Shown: in pieces, positions 32,116 through 45,951 of the stretch
Layout: each line of letters starts with the position of its first letter
Numbering within the stretch: position 1 is the stretch's first letter
Origin: Nipponacmea schrenckii
Lineage: Eukaryota; Mollusca; Gastropoda; Lottiidae
Direction: 5' to 3'
NCBI GenBank assembly: GCA_030562195.1
Contig: JAUJPP010000005.1
Span: 43,139,106 to 43,203,105, forward strand
DNA length: 64,000 nucleotides
The notes under the pieces: generated by a model
What the model saw: the letters and a program-made list of their open reading frames with translations, nothing else
Databases searched by the model: none
What the model was told of the DNA's origin: nothing
Program-made: the position numbers and the translations under genes

Positions 32116-33851
32116 TAAAATGTCTATGTATGAAATTATTTTTATATTGGGATCAATGTATGTCTTTCTTAAAACTCCAAGAGTACGGATTTTAAAAGAA
32201 ATCAAGAAAACGATTATAATCTACCGGAACTATTATTGATGGCATGTTAAAAGTCCGAAAAAATCTAAGTAGCGGAACAATGCCCAATTTTGAAATATCT
32301 AATATGGCAGCTATTTCGAGAATATTGACAGAGATGGAGTTCCATCTCTTTTCATAAGTAGATGTGACAACTAAAAACAAAGTTCTATGTTCTATGTGTA
32401 CTTCAAGATTCTCAGGGCTGCATCGTTCACAATCAACGTCAATTCAGATGTGCACGTGTAATTTATTTAAGGCATATTGTAATGTTAAGCCTACAGATGC
32501 TTAACCTCTAATAGCCTCTAATTCAACGTTAAAAGAATAATTGAGAATTTCATCTGAAAATGACTTTAAGTCAAGTTGTCATGACCATAAAGTATTGATA
32601 GAAAGATTTGCCCACCTTGTCACATTCCTTTCTAACAGGTTTCTATGTACTTCTATGATGAACTGTATAATACATTTATTACGATCAACATAATTGTTTT
32701 AGCTACATATAACCATATAATAATATATTATTACTACTGTATATTGATTTAGCTCCACGACTAGAAATCTAATATAAGTTATTGACCGGAGACATGTAAT
32801 TCATCGTAACTTATTGGATCTAATCACCCCTAGAAAACACTTAGTTAGCGATATCAACATAGCTTTAAATTGGGTCAGAAAGGACTAAAAAATCGTAACT
32901 ATATAAGTTTATTTGGTCAGATCAAAATCTTCTCCTCTATGTTATTAGTTAAATCCAACTCCCTAGAAAGAATATGTTGCTTTGATTTAAAACCACGAGG
33001 TAGTAAAGGTATGTTTCCAATCTTCTCCTGCAGTCTTCTTATTAATCACGATATTTTCTGACTTTGAAAGAAGTAAGAGTGGAGAAGATGTTGCCTGGTT
33101 ATAAGGTACTGCAATTTGGGCAGTTCGAGAATTCGGATTTTACACTCACCACAAGCAATCAAAGGAAACACGAATTAAACTATAAATAAATAAAGTTCTA
33201 ACGAATGTAGCTTCTTAATGGTGCATATTTTACCATTACTGGATATTATGAACTAGGGGAAAAGTAAAGTTTGATATTTAGAACAATGTTCAAGGCTTTA
33301 TATTCTATATAACGAATTACAGGTGGACCAATTGACTTGTTGTAATGATTTGAAACCGCCGTGTCGTGATTGTAAAATATATTTGGAGATGAGGATTAAA
33401 GCTCAATTCACTCGTGTTGTTCCGAGAACATACGCTTACAAATATACCGCTTTGTGGTGCAACATGTATCATCGTGAACGCATGTATGAAATAAGGAAAT
33501 TAGAAATATTTATAAAGTTTATATTCAACAGACAGTAGCCAATCGTAAGCCCTTATCTACTTCCTGTTTCAAGTGCATTGGGTTATACTATCTATTAATC
33601 CAGGTGAAATTAAAGTTTGCTAGACTTGAACACATGCCCTGCTAGACTTGAACACATGCCCTTGTTATGCCGTTGATAAAATAAGCGAGGTATTGTAAGG
33701 TGATAATTCTTTGTTAGTCTAAATTCATTTTCTTCCTTTATATTTTTACCCACTTAAACGGGAAGTTAATGACTCACAAACTATCAAATTCATTTTTTTT
33801 TTTTTGTCTAAAAGATTTATTGAAGTTGAACTACAAGTTGAAGCGATTGTG
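32116..33851. other. No certain gene
   Basis: AT-rich. At 33,322-33,537 an acceptor-like tacag leads into an open stretch with CCNDLKPPCRDCKIY and YHRERMYEIRK; it lacks a convincing donor or family match. A 22-base direct duplication (ctagacttgaacacatgccc) lies at 33,619-33,662. Nothing else can be supported. Confidence 0.35.
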
Positions 33852-34087
33852 TACGGTGGTCCGTATACGACATTATTTACTTTTTTAATTTTGTTGAAAA
33901 AATGTAATATAATTACAAACCTTATATTTTCACCCAGGTGATAATTCAATAATATTCGATACTTTTCACCCAGGTGAAATTAAAGTTTGTAATTCAAAAT
34001 TCTAGAATATCAACTGGTTGAAAATACAAGTTTTAAAAATATATTCCAAAATTAAAAAATAAATGATGTCGTATACGGACCACCGTA
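33852..34087. mobile_element. MITE with about 42 bp TIRs
   Basis: The ends read tacggtggtccgtatacgac and its exact reverse complement. The match extends with few differences to about 42 bases (through the attttg next to the T-rich tract). TA at both outer ends is consistent with a TA target duplication, as in Tc1/mariner-type elements (family knowledge). 236 bp, no coding capacity. Confidence 0.75.
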
Positions 34088-35251
34088 ATTGTGTCACCGA
34101 TACACATTGCAACACAATTTTAAATTTCTCTTTAAATCTTGACGTTAAACCAAGCGTAAAGTGTAAGTCCCACGTTCTAATTCAGGATAAATTCAGTGGC
34201 CTACATTGATTATTATGTCGCCTTGACCTTACCGTATATCACTATAAATGGTATAGAATACATAGAACAAAAGCATGACAAACATAAATATCAGATAATA
34301 TTACGAACTTTGACCTTCCTTATCAAATAACCTTCATACAATTTGATAGGTAGATTACTCTTGTTATCTAGAGAAACTATATATTGTACATGTTGACAAA
34401 ACAGATATAATGAATAGTATTAAATACAATTTATTTTAAAAAGACACTGTAGTATTAAATTTTATTTATGATGTGTACATTTACCACCAGGTTGGGTAAC
34501 AGCTAACAATGGTTTCCATGGCTATGCCTAATGGCTAATATTACACAACTCTTTTCTTGTAGGTGGAATGGTTGCTAGGTATGACGCAAGCTGAGAAACC
34601 ACAACTGAATTATTTATTATCGAACCGTACTAAGAAATTTCAGTTTCACGTGATCCTGTCTCAAGTTTCATAACGGCTGGAACTTATTGCAAATGACAGG
34701 AAACAGCAACGGAACTAGATAACTGGAACGGAAAATGCAACAAGAGCTTTATATTATGTCGACAAGGATGTCTGACCCAAGAAAAATATAAGGAGCAAAT
34801 TGGGCACATATCGTGTTAGTGTTCCGTGTTAGTTTTAACACTGGTGCTACTATAACACCAATATGATTATTTAATTGAATACAATCTGTGGCAATATTAA
34901 CCTAGCAATATCCGAATGGCATACGAATAGTTGTCCGTCCTCGTTTGACAAGGCACGTTTGTTCTCTGTACCATCTGTTCAGTACCTGACATACCTTGAA
35001 ACTAAATGTCAAGGTTCACGGTAGTTCCGTTCCTGTAATCTGCCCCCCCAAACCCCCCCCCCCCCCCGTCTTACAACAAGGATATTCCGTATGACTCCTT
35101 ACAGTTTGCGTTCTATGAAAAATGATCAAATATTTCTTACTTCCCAAAAACCTTTATCTCTCTTTGTACTGTGGAAAAATTTTGGGAAAGTCCCTTTCTT
35201 TCCCCTGAAGTCTTGTAGTTCATTTAGATTAAAATAGAAAATAAAAACTAA
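34088..35251. other. No gene seen
   Basis: AT-rich sequence with a poly-C tract at about 35,042-35,068 (C7, AAA, then a run of about 16 C). No exon or element recognised. Confidence 0.45.
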
Positions 35252-36184
35252 TCGAACTTATATAAAATATCTATGTCCACATGATAAAATATAAATTATT
35301 CAAACACATCGACATGTTTTCAAGTATTATTAGAGAATAGCGAGCGGATCCGATGGGAGGGTGTTAATTACCTTGAATGTCAATGTTTAAATAGACAATT
35401 TCTGGCATTAAATATTGTATACATGTAAGTGGATTCGATTTCCAGGGGATACAGCAACTGTCTTTTGATTATTATCCGAGAACCTCTGCTTGTTTATTTC
35501 TGCTCCTCTAACATTATCAGTATAAGTTATTTCCACTGGCATGTTCTCACTCAAGTCCAAGTTTGTTTGGTTCACATTGATTCCAGTGCGCGGTCCCGAT
35601 ATCTAACAAATACTTTGATTTCCATATGTTCCAGAAGTGGTCTAGCACAGCTGATAAATAGGCTAACCTCGTGGTTATTTCATTACGAGTTGGGTTGAAA
35701 TCTTCGTCTTTGAGATGTTGCTGAAAAACAGATAAATCTAGAATTCGACGACAGGTGAGCAGGTGAGATGAAGTGGTTCATCGAAATCCTCACTGAATAC
35801 AGTTGTAAATTGGTCTTGTCTGTAAATTTGACCTCAGGTATGTATCCTGGAATTTTGATAGATCATGACATGATAATGGATGGCAGATCTGCGGTAAGAC
35901 GAATATTGTAACAGGGACCTTGCCTTAGGTAGTTTGAACACAGGTGTTTACAACTTCTACTTCTCTTAGAGTGTCATCTGTGGATCCAAAGGTCCTCAAC
36001 TTTATGGCTTTTCTTTAAACAAAGTTTTGCTTAAGACTTATGATATAAGTTCTCTGGTTTACGCTGTCGACAAAGAACTTACAGTAGTTTGGGATGTATT
36101 TGGATTAAAGACAATAGCTCTGACGGTTTTTTTTGATTTGTGTGCATTTTTAATAACTGAGTTGAGCCATTTGATGCGAATTCT

Positions 36185-36301
36185 ATCTCCTGTTCTCAAC
36201 AACAAAAATACAGTCATGTAGGAGTTAGAAAAGTGTTGCCTAGGGCAATATGTGCAGGTTGGTGTCGATTGGTTAGTGCCATTGGTGAGTAGTGTATCCA
36301 C
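36185..36301 (-). pseudogene. BEL/Pao-like gag zinc-knuckle scrap
   Basis: Minus strand reads NQSTPTCTYCPRQHFSNSYM, resembling the C-x-x-C-x4-H-F-S zinc-finger start found in the BEL/Pao gag at 46.5 kb (CIFCSNQHFSSSC). It is absent from the equivalent place in the right copy of the duplication, where other sequence stands. Confidence 0.4.
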
Positions 36302-36469
36302 CGTTAATTGGTAGGAATATTAAGCTTTTCTTTGGAATCGATTTGATTTCGCAAAATTATTGGTTGAATATGATTGGTGGAAAAACTTGTAATTTCCCCA
36401 AATTTTATCAAGATCTTATTCTCCTTTACCTTTCTACTCAAAATCACCTGAAACACACCCGGTAGTTAT

Positions 36470-37004
36470 TCAATTACAATAGGAGATCAGAGACTCCGAA
36501 AAGATAATAAATGGTATTCCCATGGACTTCAAACTTCTTAAGATAGCTTCGATCTTGTCATAGAGTTCACGCCTCATGTCTTGGAGAATTTGTAACTTGA
36601 CCAGGATAAAAGTCTTGTCCGGATACTGATATCTATAGAAGTGAATTGTGGTTGTTAAACTTGTCATAGAGGTTTCTATTTCATGTAGAAAACAGCGGGT
36701 GGCCATAGTGAAGAATTGAATTTCCATAAATGGTAGATATTACTTTGAGAACTTTATTTTTCCAGCTGAGGAAAGATGATTGGTGACCTGAAGTCGGATG
36801 TATGATTTTCTAGTTCTTTGTTTGATAGTTTGATGGTAACTGTAGGTAGATGTAAATTATCAATTGTCGATTTCACTTTTATCAGAAAGGGCATCAATGC
36901 ATATTTTTTATCGTTTAGATTTATCTTTGTCTCAATGAATTCCTCTTTCAAAATTTCACGGTTCGCCTTTTTCGCCTCACCAACTAAAAGGCTGAGAGAA
37001 CACC
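36470..37004 (-). pseudogene. Unrecognised minus-strand coding-like block, left copy
   Basis: Two open stretches. The upstream one (about 37,004-36,754) reads LLVGEAKKANREILKEEF, KYALMPFLIKVKSTIDNLHL and FRSPIIFPQLEK. The downstream one (36,727-36,470) reads MATRCFLHEIETS, DKTFILVKLQILQDMRREL and ends SESLISYCN. The second is kept almost unchanged in the right copy (53,450-53,713), which has two extra residues, while the first is broken there. Charged, helix-like, no known motif; probably the remains of one gene or transposon ORF. Confidence 0.35.
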
Positions 37005-38974
37005 GGGCCCTAGGGCTTTAGGGTAAAATGTCGAAAGCGAAGCAGATTGCTGTCCTCAGCTCTAGTTTTATTTGCATCAGATTTGTTTACAACTCTTGCT
37101 TCTGGGTTGTTTTAGATGTATGAAACATTCCGCATTCACTTGGGTATTTGTCATAGATGATTGATGTCCTGCTCTAGCTCCAAAATGTTGGGCGTCCCAC
37201 ATTTTGATTTGGGCCTACGTTTTTGTTCTTTTTTTATTGGTGATGTGTATTTGGCCATACGGTAGGTTGGTGGTTGGGTTAAGCTTTAGATTGATTAGAG
37301 AATGAAACGTGGTTTAGGACTGGAAGTTTAAGTACATGACATGTTTTTACTTATTACCCCGATTTTCAAAGGAAATTATTATGCCTATTTATATATCAAA
37401 TATCTGAAATTGGAGTATAGAGACGGGAAACTACACCTTGGCAAAATTTCAAAATGTTATTATATGTTGTGAATATGAAACGATTCTATTCAATTACTGC
37501 ATGAACCATTAACTTTGAGTGAGTCATGAATATGACCTGTATATATAATAACTAACGAATACATTAAATTGAGTATCGTTGTTCAAGTTCTTTTATTATT
37601 CAGGACGTCCTATTTCATTTATAAACAAAGATTTTAAAAAATCTCAAAGAATTTCTGAAGACATACTGTGAATACTGTGAATCAATATTTTAAGTATAAT
37701 ATGGAGACATTAAAGGTCAATATATTAATTTGAATTGCTGACTGAGCTAATTTATACCAATTCTTATAAGGTATTATTAATGCATAGTATTTAAGGGCAT
37801 AATAGAAAATAATCTATTTCCAAAATAGAGAAATGTGATTCAAATTTTATTCTGCTACAATATTGTACACATCATATAATACAGCTCAATTATATTTTTA
37901 TGAAAACCATTTGTTTGTTGTTATGTTCATGTGTAATTTCAGTAGGCCTACGATCGAGTTATTTATTGTATATACTTGCAGACAAGTTATTTAGTTGGAG
38001 ATATAAGCTTGGGCTTGCTGTTGTAGGTTTTCTTTGCTACTAGGCTAGTAGGTCTATGACGTATTGGATATTGGACTCTTCTTCTATTCCCAAGACACAA
38101 TGAATTAAAGGCACGTTAAAATATATAACAAATCCTACTTTATTTTCATCAAACACAAATGGCACTCTACTGTATCAAAAGATCTACCTCAGACCTTTCT
38201 CTTCCCAGTCAACCGTCCTTTTCCCTTGCCAAAGAGTGAATGAGTCGAAAGATCCGCTTCCTAGATTAGATGTCCCCTCATAGTGTAATACCTATATTTA
38301 TCTATCCAGATGTTCTCCATTAAGGATATCTGTTAGAACTTAGATAAAATGCATCCCTTGTTGTCCCTTAATACTACAGTAATTTACCCACACATGGTTT
38401 TACTTTTCAAGTACTCGATAGGTGACGATAAAAGATGTAAGATCTTGTCCTATGAAATAGATAGACATCTTACCAGATGTACCTTAATACTTAATTAATT
38501 AGCCAACTCATGGTTTTAACTTTTCAAGTATTAGAAGTGTGACACTAATGACATAAGATTCACAACGAATCTGTTTGATATAAACATCTTCCTAACTGTG
38601 CGAAATTAACTAAAGGCGAGTCTTTTGATTCAGTAGAGCTTAACAATTAATTACCAATTATAACAATGCTACATACTCGTATACTGAAAGGTTAAAATAG
38701 TCAAAACTAACTACACTATAAATACTATAAGTACAAAATATATACAGGAAGCTTAATGTATTACATCGAATGTTTTCCCTTAACTTTCAATTTGTTTTCT
38801 ATTTACAATAATGACAGCCATTATAGATTGAAGATAAATAAATTGAATATAATTTGGTATCATGAGCGACAAACAAAGTTAAATGCAAAAGAGATATCTT
38901 GTTTGATTTCTAAAAAAAACTTTTCGTATTTAATTCAAAATTCAAAATTCTGTCCCAATAACTTGTAGATACAG

Positions 38975-39141
38975 TAACAAGGCTTTATTTTTATAAAATA
39001 TAATATTAACAAACAATTGAAATAGAATAGTATTACAAATAATCACAACAGGTGAACAATCTGAAAGAAGTTGGTTAAAAACTTCTTTTTTTTTTTGGAA
39101 TTTTATATGGAAAGATATATACAATAGATTAACAAGGCTTT
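38975..39141. mobile_element. 143 bp insertion with 12 bp target duplication
   Basis: taacaaggcttt occurs at 38,975-38,986 and again at 39,130-39,141. The right segmental copy has it once, with the flanks joined (cagtaacaaggctttgatag). The 143 bases between are thus an insertion made after the duplication. A 12-base target duplication suggests LINE-machinery retroposition (inference). Confidence 0.8.
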
Positions 39142-40836
39142 GATAGAGGCCAAGATCATACAATTAGAATAAAAAATGGCGAAGGAATTAAAATTCTACT
39201 AAAATATTTTACTATAAGATGACAGCTCATGTATCACTTCCGGTTAGGAATTTTTCTTCTACGAGGATTGTAATTCTGCACAATAGACAATAAATATCGC
39301 TTTTGTCTACATTTTTAATTCACACCGGAAGTGGGGGCACCAGGTGATTTTGAAAAACTAGAAGTCCTCACGCCCAAACCGGAAGTATTAAGATAGATTA
39401 ATCAGGCGATATTATTTGTATGGACAGCTTGTCTATATTCTAAGAATTTCAGAAATTTAGCAACAAAGTAAAAAAAGAATTGAAGTTTTGGGGAATTATC
39501 GCCCAAAGATGATCCCTATCAACCCTTTAAAAGTTTGAAAAATAATAAATTGTTGCCCTTGCTTTTTAAACGCATTCAATGTTTAGCATGTAACTATTCA
39601 AGAAGTGTTTGTTTATTATCACTCAAAGATAAACCCTATTGCAAATAAAACTATTCAAAGAATATATATATGTATCAGCAATTGTTTTTATTTTTTTAAA
39701 AGGTTTTAAAATGTTTAGATTCACAATAATATTTCGTTTTTTCAAGAAGGAAACTTTCTGACAAACAAAAATAATTGTCCATGTTTTCAAAGGAGGCTCA
39801 ATTATTATCAGTAACAGTTAAGAAGGCTTTTTATGTAATGACGATTGTAAAATAACTATTCTGGATGAAAAGATGAACTCAATTGAAATAAACAAAAGCT
39901 TAATTGTCATTAAGATCGGACCATTTTCTCACAGAAATACGTTTAATTTGCAATATTTACATTAGCTATTGTTTTTCTCCATTGGACTAATGTTAATACG
40001 TGTGGCGTTTATGAGACAATAACTGCCATTGCCTCATCACCAAAACATTGAGCGTAGTAATACACGGTAACCAATGTAAATAAACATGGCCGTCGCGCTA
40101 TTAACGTCGATCATCTTCACGCTTGAACGTAAAATTCCAATTTTAATGATGAATTCTAATATGTAATAAAGTTTCCATTAGCCTAACCCAAAGCCAATCT
40201 AATACTCACAGTCTCATACAAGAATAATTGGCAAAATGCGATAAAACTCAGTCGAATTAGGCCTGAGTGTACTGGCCATAGCCGTAGACCCATTTGTCGT
40301 TGACCTAGTTACTCGCTTCAGTTTAAGAGCCTAAAAGTGCAGGTTTATGGATTGTTTAATATTAAGTTTCAAAATACTATACTGTTACTGAATATTAACT
40401 GAATTGAGTGTAAACTGTGGTCACCTATCAACATATGGAGCGGGCCTTCTTCTAGATTGGTATTTATAGTTTCTTTCATTTTCTCAACTTTCCTACTTGT
40501 TTACATGCGGCCAGGTCTAGCCGAATCACCTCTCCGTTGTTCAATTGTATCCGCGTTCATTAAATTTCATGATTTTGTTGCTTTTCGTCGTTAAAGACGG
40601 AATTCATACCAAAATGTTTTATATTTATTGATAAATGAATTGATTTATAATGATTACACATAAAATTGAGATAAACATTGTTTTTTCTTAAATTTTGAGA
40701 GCTTTCCCCCGCGAACTATTTTCTGACGGAAAGAAAATGGCTATTCCATCAACAAGATCAACTCCAGCGACAAATATGAAATTTTCACGCAAAGAGTAAA
40801 ATTTGTCGTGGTGACAGGTTTTGAAAACGTAAATAT

Positions 40837-40998
40837 AAGCAATAAACGGTCACCCTATGGCGGTTATGGTCGTATATCAGGACAAAGGTTGGATGGAAAA
40901 TTAATCATAAATGCGCTAACGCGCATTCATTCAATTTTCCATCCAACCTTTGTCCTGATATACGACCATAAGCGCCACAGGGTGACCGTTTATTGCTT
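40837..40998. repeat. 162 bp foldback
   Basis: Arms of roughly 65 bases: aagcaataaacggtcaccct at the left and its reverse complement at the right, with only a few mismatches (tatggcggt against gcgccacag). The centre has its own small palindrome, atgcgctaacgcgcat. Lies at the right end of a roughly 1 kb block missing from the right duplication copy. A foldback-type MITE or hairpin RNA source. Confidence 0.85.
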
Positions 40999-42063
40999 AA
41001 ATAACAACTTTAAAAAAAATAACAATGTGAAATGCTGGAAGTATAGTCTCGCCTGACAAGACAACGATATATCATTTATTATCTAGACCAGATTCAGGTT
41101 TACGGAAACTGTCGAAGATTGCCGAATTATCTGTCGTGATAAAAAGATAATAAAACTTAAAGATGTATTTGTAACTGTACGAGTTTGTTATGAAAAGTTA
41201 ACCATATTCTTACTAAAACCTTAAGAATACTTGCTGACATAACAATTATGTTTCAATTCCAAATGGTATGTCCGACGTTAAATCCACAAAAGACATGTCT
41301 TCAGGTACTGAAATTATAACACTTAACAAAATACAGAGTTAGACTGAAGATAAAAATTTAGAAATACACTAGGGCTGGCTGAAGAGTTCTGAGCTAATTT
41401 TTAATGAATGATAATTTGAATGAATGATGTTTGAATCCTCTGGATATTTTATGTCTTGGAAAGTGTCAATATATGGAATAATGTATTGACATAAATAAAT
41501 TGAGGTTTGAAACGTCCGAATATAAGGGACCTGAATCAATAGGTAGGTGCAGTAGTATCTTTAAATTTTTAGATATTGTTTATAAAAAAAGGAAAATCAA
41601 AAAATGAATTACAATGCTTCTTAACGCACGATACGGAAGACTCTTCAACACTCACAAATTACGATTCGAAGCATTCTCGTTACACTCACACAGTAGTCAA
41701 AATACTACACTTTGTTAATAGTCCATATCAAATGAACCTACTATATCCAAATCGTATAAAGGAAGTAAAAAGGTCCACAATGTACATGAATATTGACCTG
41801 ATTAAAACAACTGCATATATTGAAAATTATGTTGTGAAAACATTACTGTAAGGTAACGTTGGAGAATAACTGTGAATGCTAGTTCTGAGTAAATGTAAAA
41901 TGTACATGAAATCAATAATCGGAGTCATGTGGTTGTGTAGCCGGTGGACTATAGTAAAAGGTAAGCACTAACTAGTCTAGTTGTACAGGCCTCCAAGGTG
42001 AAATAATTCATACTGAAATCCAGTTTACTGACAGCCTTAGATTTAAATAAAAATACTTTTTTC

Positions 42064-42280
42064 TAGGCGATTTGAATGTTACTTTTGTAGTGGCAAACGA
42101 CAGAAAACTGCACTGTTTTTAAGACGCTTCAATCTCACTCATGTTATTAAAGAACCAACAAGCATGACGCATTCCTGGACATTGTTAGAGATCTTACCAT
42201 TATATACTGTCCGAATTTCATCTCCTCACACGAGGTTCTTTAACAATAAGCAACCACTGTGTCATTTCTATCTAAGTAAA
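42064..42280 (+). pseudogene. LINE endonuclease relic, left copy
   Basis: In shifting frames the + strand reads GDLNV, then FLRRFNLTHVIKEPTSMTHS, then LDIVRDLTIIYCPNFISSH. These match the order of a LINE apurinic-type endonuclease (GDFN motif, then FNLTHVI-x-EPT). Frame breaks and stops throughout. Same relic at about 57,232-57,440 in the right copy. Confidence 0.5.
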
Positions 42281-42676
42281 ATTTGAATAGGAATATATAT
42301 ACTATTTAGAATTACGATGTTTATAATTCAATAACTTTTATTCCAACCAAAATTAGAAAGCGTGTTTTAACTTGATGCTGTTGATGAATGCTCAAAGTAC
42401 TTTTCTTCCACATAAGAGGAGAGGAATAAAACACGAATTTTAGTCGAAACTTGATGATAAAATAATCTCCAATGATTTAAATGATAGACAGTGGTAGAAA
42501 TTGCTGAAGAAAACTTTGAAATTCTTTGAAAGATACACCCCCAATCATAGCTGACAGTCAACTTGTACTCAGCCGTAGATAAAGCTAAGCCATTTAATAA
42601 ATACTTTGTAAATCTATCTCAAATGGAAAACAGCGATGAATTACCTCCCCTTTTTTTCTCTACTCAACTAAACATT

Positions 42677-45600
42677 ACCAAAACATACCTCTCTCTTAAA
42701 CTTCAATCTAACCTTCCTAACTGATTCTTAATAAACCCAAATATCTTGTTCTACCTTCACATACTTTACAACTTCCATAGAGTAAACTTGATCCCTTACC
42801 AAAACATACCTCTCTCTTAAACTTCAATCTAACCTTCCTAACTGATTCTTAATAAACCCAAATATCTTGTTCTACCTTCACATACTTTACAACTTTCATA
42901 GAGTAAACTTGATCCCTTACCAAAACATACCTCTCTCTTAAACTTCAATCTAACCTTCCTAACTGATTCTTAATAAACCCAAATATCTTGTTCTACCTTC
43001 ACATACTTTACAACTTTCATAGAGTAAACTTGATCCCTTACCAAAACATACCTCTCTCTTAAACTTCAATCTAACCTTCCTAACTGATTCTTAATAAACT
43101 CAAATATCTTGTTCTACCTTCACATACTTTACAACTTTCATAGAGTAAACTTGATCCCTTACCAAAACATACCTCTCTCTTAAACTTCATTCTAACCTTC
43201 CTAACTGATTCTTAATAAACCCAAATATCTTGTTCTACCTTCACATACTTTACAACTTTCATAGAGTAAACTTGATCCCTTACCAAAACATACCTCTCTC
43301 TTAAACTTCAATCTAACCTTCCTTACTGATTCTTAATAAACCCAAATATCTTGTTCTACCTTCACATACTTTACAACTTTCATAGAGTAAACTTGATTCC
43401 TTACCAAAACATACCTCTCTCTTAAACTTCAATCTAACCTTCCTAACTGATTCTTAATAAACCCAAATATCTTGTTCTACCTTCACATACTTTACAACTT
43501 TCATAGAGTAAACTTGATCCCTTACCAAAACATACCTCTCTCTTAAACTTCAATCTAACCATCCTAACTGATTCTTAATAAACCCAAATATCTTGTTCTA
43601 CCTTCACATACTTTACAACTTTCATAGAGTAAACTTGATCCCTTACCAAAACATACCTCTCTCTTAAACTTCAATCTAACCTTCCTTACTGATTCTTAAT
43701 AAACCCAAATATCTTGTTCTACCTTCACATACTTTACAACTTTCATAGAGTAAACTTGATCCCTTACCAAAACATACCTCTCTCTTAAACTTCAATCTAA
43801 CCTTCCTTACTGATTCTTAATAAACCCAAATATCTTGTTCTACCTTCACATACTTTACAACTTTCATAGAGTAAACTTGATCCCTTACCAAAACATACCT
43901 CTCTCTTAAACTTCAATCTAACCTTCCTAACTGATTCTTAATAAACCCAAATATCTTGTTCTACCTTCACATACTTTACAACTTTCATAGAGTAAACTGG
44001 ATTCCTTACCAAAACATACCTCTCTCTTAAACTTCAATCTAACCTTCCTTACTGATTCTTAATAAACCCAAATATCTTGTTTTACCTTCACATACTTTAC
44101 AACTTTCATAGAGTAAACTTGATTCCTTACCAAATCATACCTCTCTCTTAAACTTCAATCTAACCTTCCTTACTGATTCTTAATAAACCCAAATATCTTG
44201 TTCTACCTTCACATACTTTACAACTTTCATAGAGTAAACTTGATCCCTTACCAAAACATACCTCTCTCTTAAACTTCAATCTAACCATCCTAACTGATTC
44301 TTAATAAACCCAAATATCTTGTTCTACCTTCACATACTTTACAACTTTCATAGAGTAAACTTGATCCCTTACCAAAACATACCTCTCTCTTAAACTTCAA
44401 TCTAACCATCCTAACTGATTCTTAATAAACCCAAATATCTTGTTCTACCTTCACATACTTTACAACTTTCATAGAGTAAACTTGATCCCTTACCAAAACA
44501 TACCTCTCTCTTAAACTTCAATCTAACCTTCCTTACTGATTCTTAATAAACCCAAATATCTTGTTCTACCTTCACATACTTTACAACTTTCATAGAGTAA
44601 ACTTGATCCCTTACCATAACATACCTCTCTTAAACTTCAATCTAACCTTCCCCTTTCTGATTCTTAATAAACCCAAATATCTTGTTCTACCTTCACATAC
44701 TTTACAACTTTCATAGAGTAAACTTGATTCCTTACCAAAACATACCTCTCTCTTAAACTTCAATCTAACCATCCTAACTGATTCTTAATAAACCCAAATA
44801 TCTTGTTCTACCTTCACAGACTTTACAACTTTCATAGAGTAAACTTGATCCCTTACCAAAACATACCTCTCTCTTAAACTTCAATCTAACCTTCCTTACT
44901 GATTCTTAATAAACCCAAATATCTTGTTCTACCTTCACATACTTTACAACTTTCATAGAGTAAACTTGATCCCTTACCAAAACATACCTCTCTTAAACTT
45001 CAATCTAACCTTCCTTACTGATTCTTAATGAACTCAAATATCTTGTTCTACCTTCACATACTTTACAACTTTCATAGAGTAAACTTGATCCCTTACCAAA
45101 ACATACCTCTCTCTTAAACTTCAATCTAACCTTCCTTACTGATTCTTAATAAACCCAAATATCTTGTTCTACCTTCACATACTTTACAACTTTCATAGAG
45201 TAAACTTGATTCCTTACCAAAACATACCTCTCTCTTAAACTTCAATCTAACCTTCCTAACTGATTCTTAATAAACCCAAATATCTTGTTCTACCTTCACA
45301 TACTTTACAACTTTCATAGAGTAAACTTGATCCCTTACCAAAACATACCTCTCTCTTAAACTTCAATCTAACCTTCCTAACTGATTCTTAATAAACCCAA
45401 ATATCTTGTTCTACCTTCACATACTTTACAACTTTCATAGAGTAAACTTGATCCCTTACCAAAACATACCTCTCTCTTAAACTTCAATCTAACCTTCCTT
45501 ACTGATTCTTAATAAACCCAAATATCTTGTTCTACCTTCACATACTTTACAACTTTCATAGAGTAAACTTGATCCCTTACCAAAACATACCTCTCTCTTA

Positions 45601-45892
45601 AACTTCAATCTAACCTTCCTAACTGGTTCTTAATAAACCCAAATATCTTGTTCTACATTCACATACTTTACAACTTTCATAGAGTAAACTTGATCCCTTA
45701 CCAAAACATACCTCTCTCTTAAACTTCATTCTAACCTTCCTTACTGATTCTTAATAAACCCAAATATCTTGTTCTACCTTCACATACTTCACAACTTTCA
45801 TAGAGTAAACTTGATCCCTTACCAAAACATACCTCTCTCTTAAACTTCAATCTAACCTTCCTAACTGTTTCTTAATAAACCCAAATATCTTG
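42677..45892. repeat. 121 bp satellite array
   Basis: About 26.6 head-to-tail copies of a 121 bp monomer starting accaaaacatacctctctct and ending agtaaacttgatccctt. Very homogeneous, with a few recurring variants (cttcctaactg or cttccttactg; accttcc or accatcc) distributed among copies, and a few units lacking one CT. C and T rich on this strand. It abuts the segmental duplication on the left and a BEL/Pao fragment on the right. Confidence 0.97.
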
Positions 45893-45951
45893 TATCATAG
45901 CTTAAAGCGCGAATTTTGAAAATGTCTCCATTCTTATGATTTAATGCAATT

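Larger units (their letters stand above)
35252..42676 (+). repeat. Segmental duplication, left copy
   Basis: Collinear with 52,222-57,847 in the same orientation, similar over most of its length with a few percent differences by eye. It is longer by at least three inserted blocks: about 37,974-38,678, 38,987-39,129 (with target duplication) and about 39,950-41,000. The right end coincides with the start of the 121 bp satellite at ctctactcaactaaacatt. Confidence 0.9.

Noticed and set aside
35042..35068. Poly-C tract as a G-quadruplex control element
   Set aside because: Only one or two usable G runs on the opposite strand and no gene nearby; nothing to support function.
42367..42561. Minus-strand ORF shared with 57,496-57,717
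   Set aside because: Shared only because of the segmental duplication; frames diverge at both ends and it lies beside a LINE relic.
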